Counted from the first letter of the stretch, positions 21,797 through 33,452 are shown. The stretch is 64,000 bases of DNA from Scleroderma bovista (GCA_037178675.1 JAYMGJ010000144.1:24273-88272), one strand, 5' to 3'. Made by a program: numbers and translations. The notes: generated from the letters alone by a model not told the origin.

Positions 21797-22650
21797 GTCT
21801 CTGCAGTATTGTCCGGATCTGGATCACAAACTACTCCCTCCTTGCTCGCCCCCTCGTCAACCTCTATCACAAAGACACTCCTTTCATCTGGGACACTCCC
21901 AAGCAAGATGCTTTCAATGCCTTGAAGATTGCTATCACTTCCACTCCCTCCCTTCATCCCATCGACTATTCTTCAGACTTCCCGGTCATTCTCTCAGTTG
22001 ACACTAGCTACATTGCTATTGGATTCATCTTGTCTCAGTATGATGAATCTGGTCACAAACATCCTGCTCGTTATGGTTCTCTTCCCATCAATGAACGTGA
22101 CTCTTGCTACAGCCAGCCCAAACTTGAGCTGTATGGTCTGTTCTGTGCACTTTGTCATTACTGTCTCTTTCTCTATGGAGTCAAGACCCTGCATGTTGAA
22201 GTCGATGCCAAGTTTAAGGGTATGCTTAACAATCCAGATCTCCAACCTAATTCTACCATCAACTGCTGGATCGAAGGTATACTTTTATTTGACTTCAAAC
22301 TTATTCATGTTCCAGCCGCTCGTCACCAAGGACCCAATGCACTTTCTAGATGTCAACCAACTGAAGAAGAAATTGAAGAAGGTGAAAAGGATGCCAATGA
22401 AGCTGATCAATGGCTCGAAGATATTCTGCTCTTTGCCCATGATCATCCCCTTCCTTATGACTCTATGACACTTCCATCATTCTCTTTCAACGATACCTCT
22501 CAAGATACTGTGTTGCATTGCATTCTCCACTTCCTTGAAACCACCCAACTCCCTGCATTCCCCTCCAATACTGCTCGTAAACGCTTTATCAGGTGTTCCC
22601 TCCAGTTCTTTATTCAGCCAGGTCAACTATTCAAACGTCATGGACCCTGA
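21780..22650 (+). pseudogene. RNase H region of Gypsy element A
   Basis: Starts with the RT thumb/connection motif ATPKDVRSFLGLCSIVRIWI, then the RNase H-like segments VILSVDTSYIAIGFILSQYD, YCLFLYGVKTLHVEVDAKFKG and DFKLIHVPAARHQGPNALSR. RNase H would remove template RNA during reverse transcription. The frame ends at TGA at about 22648 (HGP stop), after which integrase sequence continues. Confidence 0.8.
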
Positions 22651-23181
22651 CCTCCTGTCAAGGTCATCTTTGATCCTGACTTACGTGCTCAGATCCTCAA
22701 TCAAGCTCATGAGGAGCTTGGCCATCGTGGAGTATATGGAGTTTTTCAGGCCATTTGAGAACATTTCTATTGGTCACAGATGTATCAAGACATTACCCAT
22801 CATGTCCGCTCTTGCCATGAGTGTCAGATTTGTAGCACTCACAAGGCAGAAGTCCCTCTCACTGTTTCCCCATCCCCACGTCTCTTCATGAAGATCTATG
22901 TTGATGTTATGCTCATGCCCAAAGCTCATGGATACTGTTATCTTGTGGCATCTTGAGATGATCTCTCACTTGCTGCTGAAGGTCGTGCTCTCAGGCATGC
23001 CAATGCAGAAAGTCTTGCCAAATTCTTTTGGGAAGAAATCATTTGCCACTATGGAGTCATTGCCCAGATTGTCACTGACAATGGCAGTGAAGTCAAGGGT
23101 GCATTCAAGAAACTCATGCAACGCTATTCCATTCTCCATATTTGCATATCCCCCTATAATTCCAAAGCCAATGGAGTTGTA
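22651..23181 (+). pseudogene. integrase fragment of Gypsy element A
   Basis: Reading across stops and shifts gives an H2C2 zinc-binding part (HEELGHRGVYG ... HVRSCHECQIC), first catalytic Asp in IYVDVMLM, second in IVTDNGSEVKG, and the approach to the catalytic Glu (YNSKANGVV). The sequence breaks there at a TA dinucleotide (23180-23181) where the DDE transposon begins. The C-terminal part and the 3' LTR are absent. Confidence 0.75.
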
Positions 23182-24488
23182 CAGTTGTGGACAGGCAAAG
23201 TCGACAAATTTGACACAGCGTGCCCATGAAATTTTCATGGAAAACTAAGGTCAGATCTGAACTCGGATGGTCGAAATATGTTGAAAAACAGTCCTCCTGA
23301 ATTTCTCCCACGCCTTTTTGGGGCAGCCAAATTTTTGGCCCAAAAAAACAACATTCATGCACTGTCGAGGACAGCGTCAATTGACATCATGGCTGCATGG
23401 GAGACCTGACGTTTCTGCTTTCTAACAGCCCATTCTGCTGCTTTTCCAGTAAGACCCATCCGATAGGCACTCATAAATCGCCAGAACCGATTGATAAACT
23501 GACGAATAACCTCCATGGAACATGCATCAAGCTGTGCTCTGGTGCACAACTTTGCTTCTTCGAACGTGGTTTTTTGGACTTCTCGATACTGGTACTTACA
23601 CCAACCCCAATACTGTAGCATACATCAGTAATGTGATGGACTTAAAATGAAAAATAAAAACCATTTCAATTGGATTCAACTCACAGTGGAACTTTGGGAG
23701 AAAGACACATTTGTGTCCTGCCTCTGTAATGACAGTTTCGAGCATCAACAGTTGATTGACAAAGTCATCTTGCTTGCTCAAAAGTCGTGCCATGCAACAA
23801 TTAGTATTTTCCCATGGACAGACAGGAGCACACTTGGCATGCATTTTTTTGAGAACATTAAACCCGCGCTCTTCAAGGACCTGTTGAAGTCCTTTGGGTT
23901 GACCATTGGGTAAAGTCATCTTCTGAGGTTTGCCATGGTGCTCGATGGCCGGATTGGTCTGTGGGATAATGGTGTCACGTTGCTTGCGTTGTTTCCCTCC
24001 ATTGGATTTGTTCATCTCGAATGCCTTCAATGCATCTGGTGGCAGTGACACGTGAGCAGAAGACTGATCAAAGATAAACAGCACAACACTGTCTGGGTGC
24101 GCAGCCTCAAAAATCCGAGCAGAAGACTTCTGATTGCACAAACCAGTCGTATTTCGCCTTCGGGGGGGCTTCTGTGGTTGGCCACGAGGCATGCTTGTTG
24201 GAGTATTTTGGTCAGGCCCTTACTTGACCACAAACTTTACTGATTTTTTTTACTCCTGACTAGTACATTTTCTGAAGTTCTGGAGCCAGCATCATGCTCA
24301 GATTGGGGAATACTGCATTTCCCGAATTTTTGGGATTTTTAGGACGTGTTTTTGGGGGGCGGCCAAATTTTTGGGGTCAAATTTTAAATTTTCATCAGAG
24401 AGGAAATTGGCTCGTGCAGATGTTCCAATTAGGTTCTAAATACCCTGTCTACGTGGTTTTTAACCCAACAGAAAGTTGTGGTCCAACA
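23182..24488 (-). mobile_element. DDE (Tc1/mariner-like) transposon, tentative ends
   Basis: The Gypsy A integrase stops at a TA, and a second TA occurs at 24489-24490. The ends CAGTTGTGGAC (left) and TGTTGGACCACAAC (right, reverse complement) are only partly similar. Both subterminal regions carry a gccaaatttttgg block. Sequence beyond 24490 is a different Gypsy remnant, so the TA pair may not be a true duplication. Ends are therefore provisional. Confidence 0.45.
23355..24192 (-). CDS. DDE-type transposase, internally shortened but open
   Basis: ATG at 24192. Exon 1 is 24192-23662, a 49-nt intron follows (23661-23613, GTTTTT...TACAG), and exon 2 is 23612-23355, together 278 residues without a stop. 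The C-terminal catalytic half is recognisable: second Asp in LFIFDQSSAH, GHKCVFLPKFHCELNPIEM with the catalytic Glu just before the intron, WGWCKYQYRE after it, and the conserved tail FMSAYRMGLTGKAAEW. This matches the DDE superfamily endonucleases common in Agaricomycete genomes. The N-terminal DNA-binding part and the first catalytic Asp are missing compared with full-length relatives. The protein is thus probably non-functional or a non-autonomous derivative, despite the clean frame. Confidence 0.75.
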
Positions 24489-25669
24489 TAATAATTCAAG
24501 CTTTTATTTTGTCGCATTTGCCTGTCTGCAACTGTAGAGCAGGGACACTTCATCATTCATGAAGCCATCATCAAATCTTGTGATGGGGATATTGGAGTGA
24601 GTTCGGAGGTGGCAGAGTGATTTAGGCAGACTTGTGCAGACCAGGCTTGCCTGGGTACTTGTGATGGAAATCACCAACAAGCTCCAATGCATGGTTGAGC
24701 TCAGTGGCGAGGAGCCAAGACATTTCTTCATCTGTACTGGCGTAGCCAGCCCAGTGGACTAGGTAGAGGAGTTGGTAGTGGTGTCTTCTGTGGTCTATCT
24801 TGGAGTCCAGAATTTCTTTGACTTTGTATTCAACTTCTCTGTTGACTTCGATCGGAGGTGGCAGAGATTGGACATGGTTTGGAATACTGCTTTGGAGGGA
24901 GGTCTTGAGTTGAGACACGTGGAATATGGGGTGCATGGACTTCATGGTGTCAGGGAGTTGGAGCATGAAGGAGAGCGATCCAGGTTTGGCTATTATTTCA
25001 AAGGGTCTGAAATTCTTGTTGGAGAGCTTCTTGGAGGGGAGCGTAGACCTGAAATATTTCACTTTCATGTAGACTTGATCACCTATCTTAAAGTCCGGTG
25101 GAGCTGATCTTTTTGCATCTGCAGGGCCTTGATAGCACTGTTGCACAAGGGCCATCTCAGAGTGGAGGAACTCATGGAGTTCCTTGAGGTTGGAGGTGTA
25201 TTCTTAAGCATGGGAAGAGCTGAGGCCCAAGTCAGAGTTGACTGCAATGTTGGGATGGTAGCCTTTATTGGTGAAGAAGGGGGAGACACCTGTGGTTGCA
25301 CTAGGGGAGTTGTTAAATGTGAACTCCACAAGTGGGAGGAGTTCGGCCCAGTTGTCTTGTTGGTAGTTACAGTAGATTCAGAGATACTGTTTGAGTGTTT
25401 GGTTCGTCTGCTCAGTTTGACCATCTCCTTCTGGGTGATAACCAGAGGTGAAGTGCAGGGTCATTCCAAGAGCTTTTCCAAGCGAGTGGAAGAAGTGAGA
25501 GATGAACTCCAAACCTCTGTTGGAGGTGACATGGGTGGGTACTCTGTGTTTGGAAAACACATGCACGACGAAGAGCTTTGCAAGCTCAGGGGAGGTGATG
25601 GTGTCATAGGTCGGAATGAATATTCCTTGCTTCAAGAGGCAGTCCACAACAACTAGGATGGAGGCAAAT
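24489..25669 (-). pseudogene. Gypsy element remnant: integrase core and chromodomain
   Basis: Minus-strand frames carry the integrase catalytic core (GIFIPTYDTITSPELAKLF, HVTSNRGLEF, YHPEGDGQTEQTNQT with the catalytic Glu, 25647-25378). Then comes the C-terminal part FKIGDQVYMKVKYFRS and a chromodomain YKVKEILDSKID...YQLLYLVHWAGY (to 24622). The chromodomain would tether integration to modified histones. The second Asp motif is altered (TSNRG instead of TSDRG, a D to N change). The core is interrupted at 25669 by a solo LTR and resumes at 26053. RT, RNase H and LTRs of this element are missing. Confidence 0.8.
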
Positions 25670-26052
25670 TGTAACGGTCTGACTTTTTATCTTATCTAAT
25701 CTGCGATTAGATGACATCTTATCTTATCATACCGTAGTATCTTATCTAGTGCATCTTATCTGTAGGTCTGTCTGGACTACAGCCTCGTGCTGTGCATACT
25801 GTATCCCTTGATGTCATTAGCATAGCCTTACCACAGGATGGCAGCTGTGCCCACTGCCTCGTACAGCATACAGCCTCATGGATAGCCTCGCACAGGACAC
25901 GTGTAGTGTAGTATATATACTGCTGCAATCCAGCACCCAGAGGCTCTCCATTCGAGCTCTCTTTGGGTTTTCACTCTAAGACGCTTGACTCCTATTCCTC
26001 CTCAGAGTCCTTGTGTGGTAGTTCTTTGGGTTTGTCCCTTAGGGTTGTCTCA
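25670..26052 (+). mobile_element. solo LTR of family E inside a Gypsy integrase
   Basis: 383 bp from TGTAACGG to GTTGTCTCA with the perfect duplication CAAAT on both sides (25665-25669 and 26053-26057). It is homologous to the 3' LTR of the chromodomain Gypsy at 30178-30502 (inverse orientation). Removing it and one CAAAT restores the frame SSNGFASILVVVDCL of the integrase. Confidence 0.92.
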
Positions 26053-26210
26053 CAAATCCATTGGAGGAGGGTAGTTGCTTGAATAAGGCCTGTGCCTAGG
26101 GACCTTAGCACATCTGCAGGATGTGCAGGAACTTACATAAAAGAGTGACTATGGTCAGTGTAAGGAATGACTTGAAGGTAACAGTGGATGATGTAGAAAT
26201 TAGTAGTTTC
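26053..26210 (-). pseudogene. upstream part of the interrupted Gypsy integrase
   Basis: Minus-strand frames give VSSCTSCRCAKVPRHRPY (the H2C2 cysteine pair) and then KQLPSSNGF running into the part at 25669. The segment between the two is shorter than in family members, so an internal deletion is likely. Confidence 0.6.
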
Positions 26211-26214
26211 CTTA

Positions 26215-26679
26215 GATCAAATCTCAACTAAGATACTCCCCACTCTGTACTACCCACTATGCTCTCCTAATCCATCTGTTCACCTGAACTCCTGAACTCT
26301 GGCCAACTCTGGCCTCTGTCCTATCTCATCCCCTTGGTCCTATGTCTGATCCTAGCAAGTCTCCTACTTGCACAAGGGCAAAAGCCAACTCCATCCTAGA
26401 CTTGATGTTAGACCTCTTAGGACTTATTCCACCTCTGGGATGTCCTTCACTCCAGACAAACTGCACTCAACTCCAGACCACTTTCCCACGGTCCAGACTT
26501 ACTCTGCAAAAACCCAGACTTACTCCCTGTGCTTCTTTAGTGCCCAGACTTCGTTCGTTTGACCCAGACTTGACTCTCTGCACTAACTAGCACCTACTAG
26601 TGTCTGGACTTGCCTCCTCATTAGTTCCCTGCACCTCTGGACCTCCTAGTAAGATCATTGAGGAGAACCGGTCTTGACA
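26215..26679 (+). mobile_element. partial C-type LTR
   Basis: The right end GAGGAGAACCGGTCTTGACA is the same as that of the C-type LTR ending at 54659 (GAAGAACCGGTCTTGACA), and the left part resembles its aaataagatac region. The TG-start end is missing. Repeated ccagactt(a/g)ctc blocks occupy 26450-26580. Confidence 0.55.
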
Positions 26680-26744
26680 GGCCCTCCCCCCCCAATCACC
26701 TCCACCCTGACTCCTCATGCAGAGAATAATCATTTCAATGTCCT

Positions 26745-27418
26745 TGTCATGACCGCATGACACTGCCAGACTCTGCAAGGCCCCTAGTCTGTTGTAGACC
26801 CAAGTCCGATTGCAATTGCACACCTCCAATGCTATGTATCCATCTCTGCTCCGACAATTGATGCTCCATCTCCTTTTAGTAAATAGTTCCATGCTTATGC
26901 CTCTGGTTATTGTATGCTTCCATTCCACTTTTGTTCCCATTTTAGATTAGATCTGATTACTCATAGCTGTGTCCCATTAACCTTTTGATCCATTATGCCT
27001 ATCTCTGATCTCCGTTTCATGTATGTTACTCATCCATTTGTCATCTGCAGACTCTTACCTACATCTCTGCTATGTCTCTCTCTGCTTCTTGGTTACTGTA
27101 CATATCCAATGTAAAGTATAAGTACTCCGCATGCTGAGGGGATTGTCCCTCAGTTCGAATATCAGTTTGAATACCTCCTACAAACTCACCTCTGTCCTCC
27201 TCTGTCTCCCCCACCCTCTGGCACCTCCAACCTTTGTCAGACCTCTGTCTCTCTGTCCTTTTGTTGTCCAAAATACAAGGACACAGGTATTGCAAGGGTG
27301 CAGCACATATGCTGAAGCCAAGTCCTCAACACCTCCATATCACCTCTGCCTGTCATTGACAACCCTTTGGACTTATCTCTGCTCGCATCAGAGTTTGTTG
27401 GAGGAACCAGTTCTGACA
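26745..27418 (+). mobile_element. solo LTR, family C-like
   Basis: 674 bp from TGTCATGACCGC to CCAGTTCTGACA, with perfect duplication GTCCT (26740-26744 and 27419-27423). It is the inverted partner of the LTR at 27480-28126. It contains the promoter-like tataagtactccgc (about 27117-27130). Confidence 0.9.
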
Positions 27419-27479
27419 GTCCTCCACTGTCCAATACAACTACAGCTCATCTTCTCCAGTTTCTGCCACCACAGCTACC

Positions 27480-28126
27480 TGTCAGAACCATTTCCTCTGA
27501 TGCACGAAGACTGGGAACTGTGGGATAAGTTTGCAGGAGGTTTGAGGACATTGGCTTCAACGTATGTGCTGCACCCTTGTGAATACTAGTCCTCGTATTT
27601 CAGAGAACAGAGGTCCAAAGGTAATCAGAGGTGTCAAATGACGATGGAGACAGAGAGTGGAGACAGAGGAGTTTGCAAGAGGTATTCAAGCTGATATTCA
27701 AACTGAGGGACAATCCCCTCAATGTGTGGAGTACTTATACTTTACATTGGATATGTACAGTAACCAAGAAGCAGAGAGAAACATAGCAGAGACATAGCTA
27801 AGAGTCTGCGGATGACAAATGGATGAGTAAGGTACATGGAATGGAGATCAATGATAAGTGTAATGGATCAAAAGGTTAGCGGAACACAGCTACAAGTAAT
27901 CAGATCTAATCTAAAATAGGAACAAAGGAAATAGAAACAGAAGCAGAATGGAAACATACAATAACGGGAGGCATAGGCACAGAACTATATACTAAAAGGA
28001 GACAGAGCATCAAAAGTCAGAGCAGGGATTGGTACATAGCATTGGAGGCATCCGATCATGATCGGACTTGAGTCTGCAACAAACTAGAGGGCTTGCAGAG
28101 TCAGAAGGTGTCACGTGGTCATGACA
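27480..28126 (-). mobile_element. 3' LTR, family C-like, inverted relative to its neighbour
   Basis: Reads TGTCATGACCACGTG to GGTTCTGACA on the minus strand, highly similar to the copy at 26745-27418 and separated from it by only 61 bp. It is bordered by a polypurine tract instead of a TSD, so it is the 3' LTR of an element whose body lay at higher coordinates. Confidence 0.82.
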
Positions 28127-28143
28127 GTATCCCCCCTTTAGGG
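28127..28143 (-). other. polypurine tract of the C-like element
   Basis: On the minus strand, GCCCTAAAGGGGGGATAC leads straight into the LTR. It matches the tract at 337-354. Confidence 0.65.
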
Positions 28144-28244
28144 CCTGAACCCTTGAGGGCCTTTGTGCATGCAGACTTTGTGATTTTGGCATTGTTCTGC
28201 TGAGATAAGTGTTTGATTGGAGTTCAGAATTTACCATGGGTGCA

Positions 28245-28250
28245 TATAAG
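28245..28250 (+). promoter_or_regulatory. TATA box of truncated ORF
   Basis: TATAAG within gcatataagag lies 60 bp upstream of the ATG at 28305, mirroring the 445/501 pair. Confidence 0.45.
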
Positions 28251-28304
28251 AGTGTGATGCCTGTTGTCCACATTGTTCATACAACTTGTCTTCCTACACT
28301 GAAC

Positions 28305-28411
28305 ATGACTTCCCAGCATAGCACACCAGCCCCCTCACAAGCCCAGCGCCATGAGTGGCAAGAAGCAGAAGATCATGAACTGGTCACTGACTCAGAGGAC
28401 AATGAGGCTGA
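28305..28411 (+). pseudogene. N-terminus of a second antisense-type ORF, cut by LTR A
   Basis: ATG at 28305 opens a frame MTSQHSTPAPSQAQRHEW followed by an acidic stretch (VTDSEDNEADV). It is cut at 28412 by a family A LTR. Position and orientation relative to the polypurine tract and LTR are the same as for the Zn-cluster gene at 501. The N-termini share only a loose STP...W...EL pattern, so homology is inferred from context. Confidence 0.45.
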
Positions 28412-30177
28412 TGTCATGCACCAAAGGTGTTTGGTACAGTGAACATGGAGAAAGTTAGCCAATGAAACAAATGCAAAGAATGCACACCCAAGATCTGTTG
28501 GAAGATTGCCCCAACTTGAGGGATAGAGACAGTACTTGCTATCTCTCTCATGCAAAGTCAAGACTATCCTTATGTGAAGGATGAGTACAAGCTCATTGTA
28601 GCCATCTATCCACAAGAATGACTATCCTGGTGCAAGAGATGGCTGCCAACGTCTAACAGTCACCACTCGTGCAAGGACCAGCCAAGAAGCAGAAGAATTC
28701 AAAGAAGATGACTGTTTTTGGTATGAGAAAGGAATGCAAGTGACTGCAGTCCAACTCCCATACCAGAGCAACCAAAGAAGAAGAAGAAACAATAGAGAAA
28801 TGAAGGAGAAAGAGAAGAAACGAATTTTAGCGCCCAAATGTCAAAATTAGGCACCCAGTGCTGGCATTCCAATTTTGTAAATAGCTCCACTGTTTTTGAA
28901 GCTATCAAGAATGTGACTATATGGCCAGACAGCCTAGACCATGGCCTATCTGCCTGTCAAGTTCCAACATAAATCTGTTCATTTCCCATGGAGATATTTC
29001 ACCCACAATCCAGACCCCCACTTTATTGTTCACTATGGAGTCTGCATTTTCTCTGGAATGTTTCTCTGCTATTGCAGCAGACCTCAACTATGTCCTGCTC
29101 TTGGGACAGCCTCTCCCAGAGCTCCTGTGCACTTTCTGGCACATATCTTCCCAGCCTGCTCCCTCAGTCCCTTTTGTTCTTTGTCAGCACGTTCTCCTCA
29201 TCAGTCCTGCATCGTGCACGTACTTTGGTTGCCTCAAGTCTATCAATAGACTTGAAGATTCATACCTGGTTGTCTCTGTGTCTCCTGAGTCCTCTGCATA
29301 TGGTCCTTTTGTCCCAGAGTCCTGTTACATCCATCTCCCACTGTCATTCATCTTGCTTCCCTGGACACATTGAATCCGCTACTTGCGATTCTCTTCCCTG
29401 CTATCCTGCAGCAACCACGAATGATACAGTGCTCTAGAACCCTTCTTAGGAACCCTTACAGAGTACAGAACCTTCTCCCTACTGCTCTAGAGAAGACTGT
29501 ACTTGGGGAGCACCAAATTTTCGCATTTTTGCCCTACAGAAGCTCAACCCAAGGGATTTGTGACACTCTGTGACCAGCTGTGACTCTACTTGTCATTCCA
29601 GGCCCCCTGACACTGCTCTTCTGGTTGGATCAGTTCTTCTATTATCCCCCAGCCACTCCCATCAGTGGTACTGCTTCAGAAGCTCATTTCCAGATCTAAA
29701 GTTCAATAAATCATAGGTTGTGCTTCCCTTCTTTCTGAGTCACACAGAGTCACTCTGGCTCACTCTGACTCACTCTGCTGCACATTATTCATCCCCTCTT
29801 GGCATTACAAATCTCCATTATTCTCCTTATCAATCACTTACCAATCATCCTTCAAATCATGCTTATTATGCTGCTTATCAATTCATTACTCATGCCCCTA
29901 TGATTCATATGCATTATGTCATCACATATGCTCATTTAGCTTCAATCTACTCATCCCATGCTTTCCCCCCCTCTCTTTTGGGCCCCATGCAATGATTTTT
30001 CCATATTCTTGGTTATGCACCCCTTTTTACCTATGTTTTTGCTCTTTCCCTTGGCTCAGCAGCTTGTTCAGGCTCTCCCCATCGATTACTCAACCTGATT
30101 ATACTGCTTACCGATCACTTACCAATTCCTTACCAATCTCTTACCAAGCACTTTGTCATTTGCGCTTACTGGGCCAC
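28412..30177 (+). mobile_element. family A LTR, 3'-truncated
   Basis: Starts TGTCATGCACC and is collinear with the LTR at 14334-16663 up to gcttactgggccac, where the LTR of the Gypsy E element begins at 30178. The remaining about 600 bp of the LTR (tatataaacc promoter onward) is not found on the far side. Confidence 0.85.
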
Positions 30178-30502
30178 TGAGATGACCCTAGGCGAAAACA
30201 CCAAGGACCCGACTACACGCTAAGACTCTGAGAGGAAGTAGGATGCAAGAACTAGGGCAAAGACCCAAGATGAGCTCAAATGGGGAGCCTCTGAGGCTAT
30301 CCATGAGGCTACGTGCAGGTAAAGGTTATGTAAGTGACATCACTGTGGAGCTAAGGCTATGTGTAATGATGTCAAGGGTGGCAGCGTGTACAGCACGAGG
30401 TACAGGTTTAGACTAGGTAGATAAGATAGAGGCTGTACACTAAGATAAGACAAATGCTACCTAACCATAGATTAGACAAGACAAAAAAGTTGGTCTGTAA
30501 CA
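30178..30502 (-). mobile_element. 3' LTR of Gypsy element E
   Basis: 325 bp, TGTTACAGACC to GGTCATCTCA on the minus strand. It is homologous to the solo LTR at 25670-26052. A polypurine tract and a minus-strand pol follow at higher coordinates. Confidence 0.85.
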
Positions 30503-30518
30503 CTACTCCCCCCTCAGG
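30503..30518 (-). other. polypurine tract of Gypsy E
   Basis: Minus strand CCTGAGGGGGGAGTAG abuts the LTR start TGTTACAG. Confidence 0.75.
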
Positions 30519-31250
30519 TGCAGGATTCCAGACTGCAGAACTGAGCGTCACAAACCGTAAGGCTTTCAGGGATACAAGTAAACAACGAACTAAAGTCCAC
30601 TTGGGTCATACGAAGTCTGTGATGAGCAGAGGGGTTTTCTCGGTAAAAATGCTCGACTACCAGAGGAGAATTTTTTAAATTTGACGAGGGTTCCCAAGTT
30701 CTCTTGTGTCCTTCATATCCTTTCCAATGCACCAGGTATTGGGGTTGCCTTTTATAAATACGAGAAGCTACAATATAGTCCACTTCGTACTCTTCATCAC
30801 GTTCTTCAGAAACATGTATCAGGCCAGGCCAGGACACAGGCTGACTGGGAAGAGGACCTAAATAGGGCTTAACTCGAGAAACATTCACAACCGGGTGAAT
30901 CCAAAGAGTTTTCGGGAGCTTAAGCTCAACCACATTAGGGTTACATGAGTGACCTCATAGGGGCCAATCCACTTTTCTGTAAGCTTCTTAGAAGTGTGAC
31001 TTAGCATACAAAGATTGTCCATGGAAAGCCAAACCTGTTGGCCTACAACATAATCTGGGGCGGGATTTCTATGCTTATCTGCCTGAAGCTTCATATTACG
31101 TTTAGCCTTTTCAGAAGACTCTATGACTTTATTAAATATGGCAGCGAAGTCTTTAGCTGCTGGGACTGTTACATCCACTGGCTCCACACCCATGTGAGGG
31201 GAATAACTCCGGGTAATTCCGAACAGCAAATCAGTAGTAACCTCCAAGAC
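30514..31250 (-). pseudogene. Gypsy E integrase C-terminus and chromodomain
   Basis: Two minus-strand frames (31247-30885 and 30933-30514) give the post-core region (YVVGQQVWLSMDN), the GPY-like KWIGPYEVTHV, then YEVDYIVASRIYKRQPQYLV and HWKGYEGHKRTWEPSSNL, a chromodomain with the aromatic residues typical of chromoviruses. A frameshift separates them near 30930. The chromodomain would bind methylated histone H3 and steer insertion into heterochromatin (family knowledge). Confidence 0.85.
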
Positions 31251-31979
31251 CGTGTTGTTCCAGACAAATTGGGCAATCTTGATCCACTTAGCACATTTGT
31301 TCTGACGATCACTTACATAGGTTCAGAGATACTGATTAATTTCGCGATTCAATCACTCCGTTTGCCCATTGGTTTGAGGGTGAAATGTGGTAGACATTTT
31401 CTGCTTTATGCCTAGAAGTCTATACAACTCCCCCAGGAAGTTGCTTGCAAAGACCGATCCATGGTCAGACACTACAGTACTTGGGAGTCCATGCTGACAC
31501 CAAACATGGTCTCTAAATAACTCAGCAGTTGACAACGCAGTTTCCTCCTTTGTACAAGGCACAAACACTGTCTCCTTAGAGAACTGATCAACCACGACTA
31601 ATATATTATTATAACTGAGGGATTCCAGCATCTCAGTAAAGTCCATTGTGACATCAAGCCATGGGCCACTAGGTACAGGAAGAGGAAGAAGACTTCCCAA
31701 AGTCCTTTGATTCGAGACTTTAGACTGTTGGCACTTTTGACAGTGCTTCACATACGTCTGAATCTGCTCCTTCATTCCTTTCCAGGTGTAATGCTTCCTA
31801 AGCGCATTATAGGTAGCCTTTACTCCTTTATGCCCAGCAACAGGAGTGTCATGAAAGTTCGTAATGAGCAACTGGCACTCTTTGTAAGTCTGATCAGTAA
31901 CATCAACTGACTTAATAGATACGGGGTTTAACAGGACCTGGTCCTTGTTATCTTCAGAACTAGACACGTAATGGTCTGA
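31251..31979 (-). pseudogene. Gypsy E integrase zinc-binding domain and catalytic core
   Basis: Minus-strand frame with H2C2 module (HDTPVAGHKG ... HCQKCQQSK), first Asp in VTMDFTEML, second in VVSDHGSVF and Glu in QTNGQTE. The frame stops at 31353-31355 with TGA where relatives have Arg (QTER), and again at about 31327-31329 (QYL stop TYVSDRQNK). The catalytic triad itself is intact. Confidence 0.88.
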
Positions 31980-32228
31980 TCATCTGCTAAGCAGATCTGC
32001 AACATGCATTTGCATTCCTTTCTTATAGATAAGCAAATAATTGAAGCGTGTCATCCACATTTGCCAGTGCGCTTGGCACTTAGATAGATTTTGCGACTTC
32101 ATAAAGTAAGTTAGATTATGATGGTCCGTGTATATCTCGAAAGCGTAAGGAGTTGCTTTGAGATAATGGCGCCAGGCCTCAGTTGCCTTAATGATGGCCA
32201 GCATCTCTTTATCGTGAATAGGATAGTT
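31980..32228 (-). pseudogene. Gypsy E RNase H
   Basis: NYPIHDKEMLAIIKATEAWR, FEIYTDHHNLTYF and MHVADLLSR are the expected RNase H blocks. Both borders with RT and integrase are single TGA codons (32229-32231 and 31980-31982) in an otherwise continuous frame, at positions where Arg is usual. Confidence 0.87.
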
Positions 32229-33419
32229 TCACTCTGGAGGTGTCATTGAGTGCGACATGTACACAACGGGTCTGAATTCGCCATCTTCGCACTTCATGGA
32301 TATCACTCCCCCAACAGCAAACTCAGACACATCGGTTTCAAGGCGGAATTCACGGTCCTGGTCAGGGTATTGCAATACTGGAGCACGAGTAAAGGCAGCT
32401 TTCAAAGCTTTAAATGCAGCACATTCCTTTTCTCCAAAGGTAAACGGGGTATCCTTACACATTAAGTCCGTCATGGGTCTAGCCATGATAGCATAGTCTT
32501 TAATAAAACATCTATAAAAGTTGCCGAGGCCTAAGAACGCACAAACCTGCTTCACGTTTGTTGGCTCTGGCCACTTTAAAATAGCATTAACCTTTTCAGG
32601 GTCCATTTTGATTCCATCACGAGAAACGATCATTCTGAGGAAATCAACTTTGGTGACTCTGAAGCGACACTTCTCGGGTTTGACAAATAGATCATTATCA
32701 CATAACTGTCTCAAAACCTCAAGCACAATACTGTCATGCTTGTCCTGATCGTCTGTGTTCATAAATATCATCAAGTCATCTATGTACACCACGCAGACAT
32801 CCAACATATCGTGGACAATTTCGTTCATCATTTTCTGGAATGTCAATGTCGCAGGTGAATTACAGAGACCAAAATACATAACTAATGGCTCAAAAGCCCC
32901 TTTGTGTGTTACAAATGCAGCTTTCCACTCATCGCCTTCGCGAATCCTCACATTGTTGTATCCCCACTGAAGATCCATCTTTGTGAAGAGTTTACAACCT
33001 TTGAGCTTGTCCACAAGCTGAGAGATAAGTGGCAGCAGATAATTATTCTTTATTGTCCAGTCGTTTACATAACAGTAATCCTGTACCATGTGCTTCTTGC
33101 CGTCCTTTTTTGGGATAAAGAAGACTGGTGACATCTGTTGACTAATAGAAGGTCGAATGTATCCTTTTACCAGCTGATCATCTAGGAAGGATTCAACTTC
33201 TTTCTTCTCATCAACAGAGAGCGGTATAAGTCTTCCCTTTTGGGGCAGGAAGTCTTCTTTTAGATCAATTCCATGATCCCAAGGTTTTCTAAGCGGCATA
33301 TGCTCTGACGACTTTTTACTAAATACATCTAAGAACTCCCAGTATTCACAGGGAACTTGCTTCTGAGCTTCTTCTAGGGTCAACTCATCAATAGTGACCT
33401 TTGATTCATGAGCCTTCAA
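32229..33419 (-). pseudogene. Gypsy E reverse transcriptase
   Basis: 396-codon frame with the RT blocks SPVFFIPKKDGKKHMVQDYCY, LFTKMDLQWGYNN, FGLCNSPATLTFQKMMNE and the catalytic VVYIDDLMIF (YIDD intact), then FLRMIVSRDGIKMDPEKV and the thumb motif FLGLGNFYRCFIKDYA. It copies the RNA genome to DNA. It is separated from the protease by a TGA at 33453-33455. Confidence 0.9.
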
Positions 33420-33452
33420 AGCTTGTACCCATGTTTCCTGAGATTTGTTTTC

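Noticed and set aside
23182..24488. Perfect terminal inverted repeats for the DDE transposon
   Set aside because: Only short partial similarity between the ends could be seen, and the two flanks belong to different elements; boundaries left tentative.
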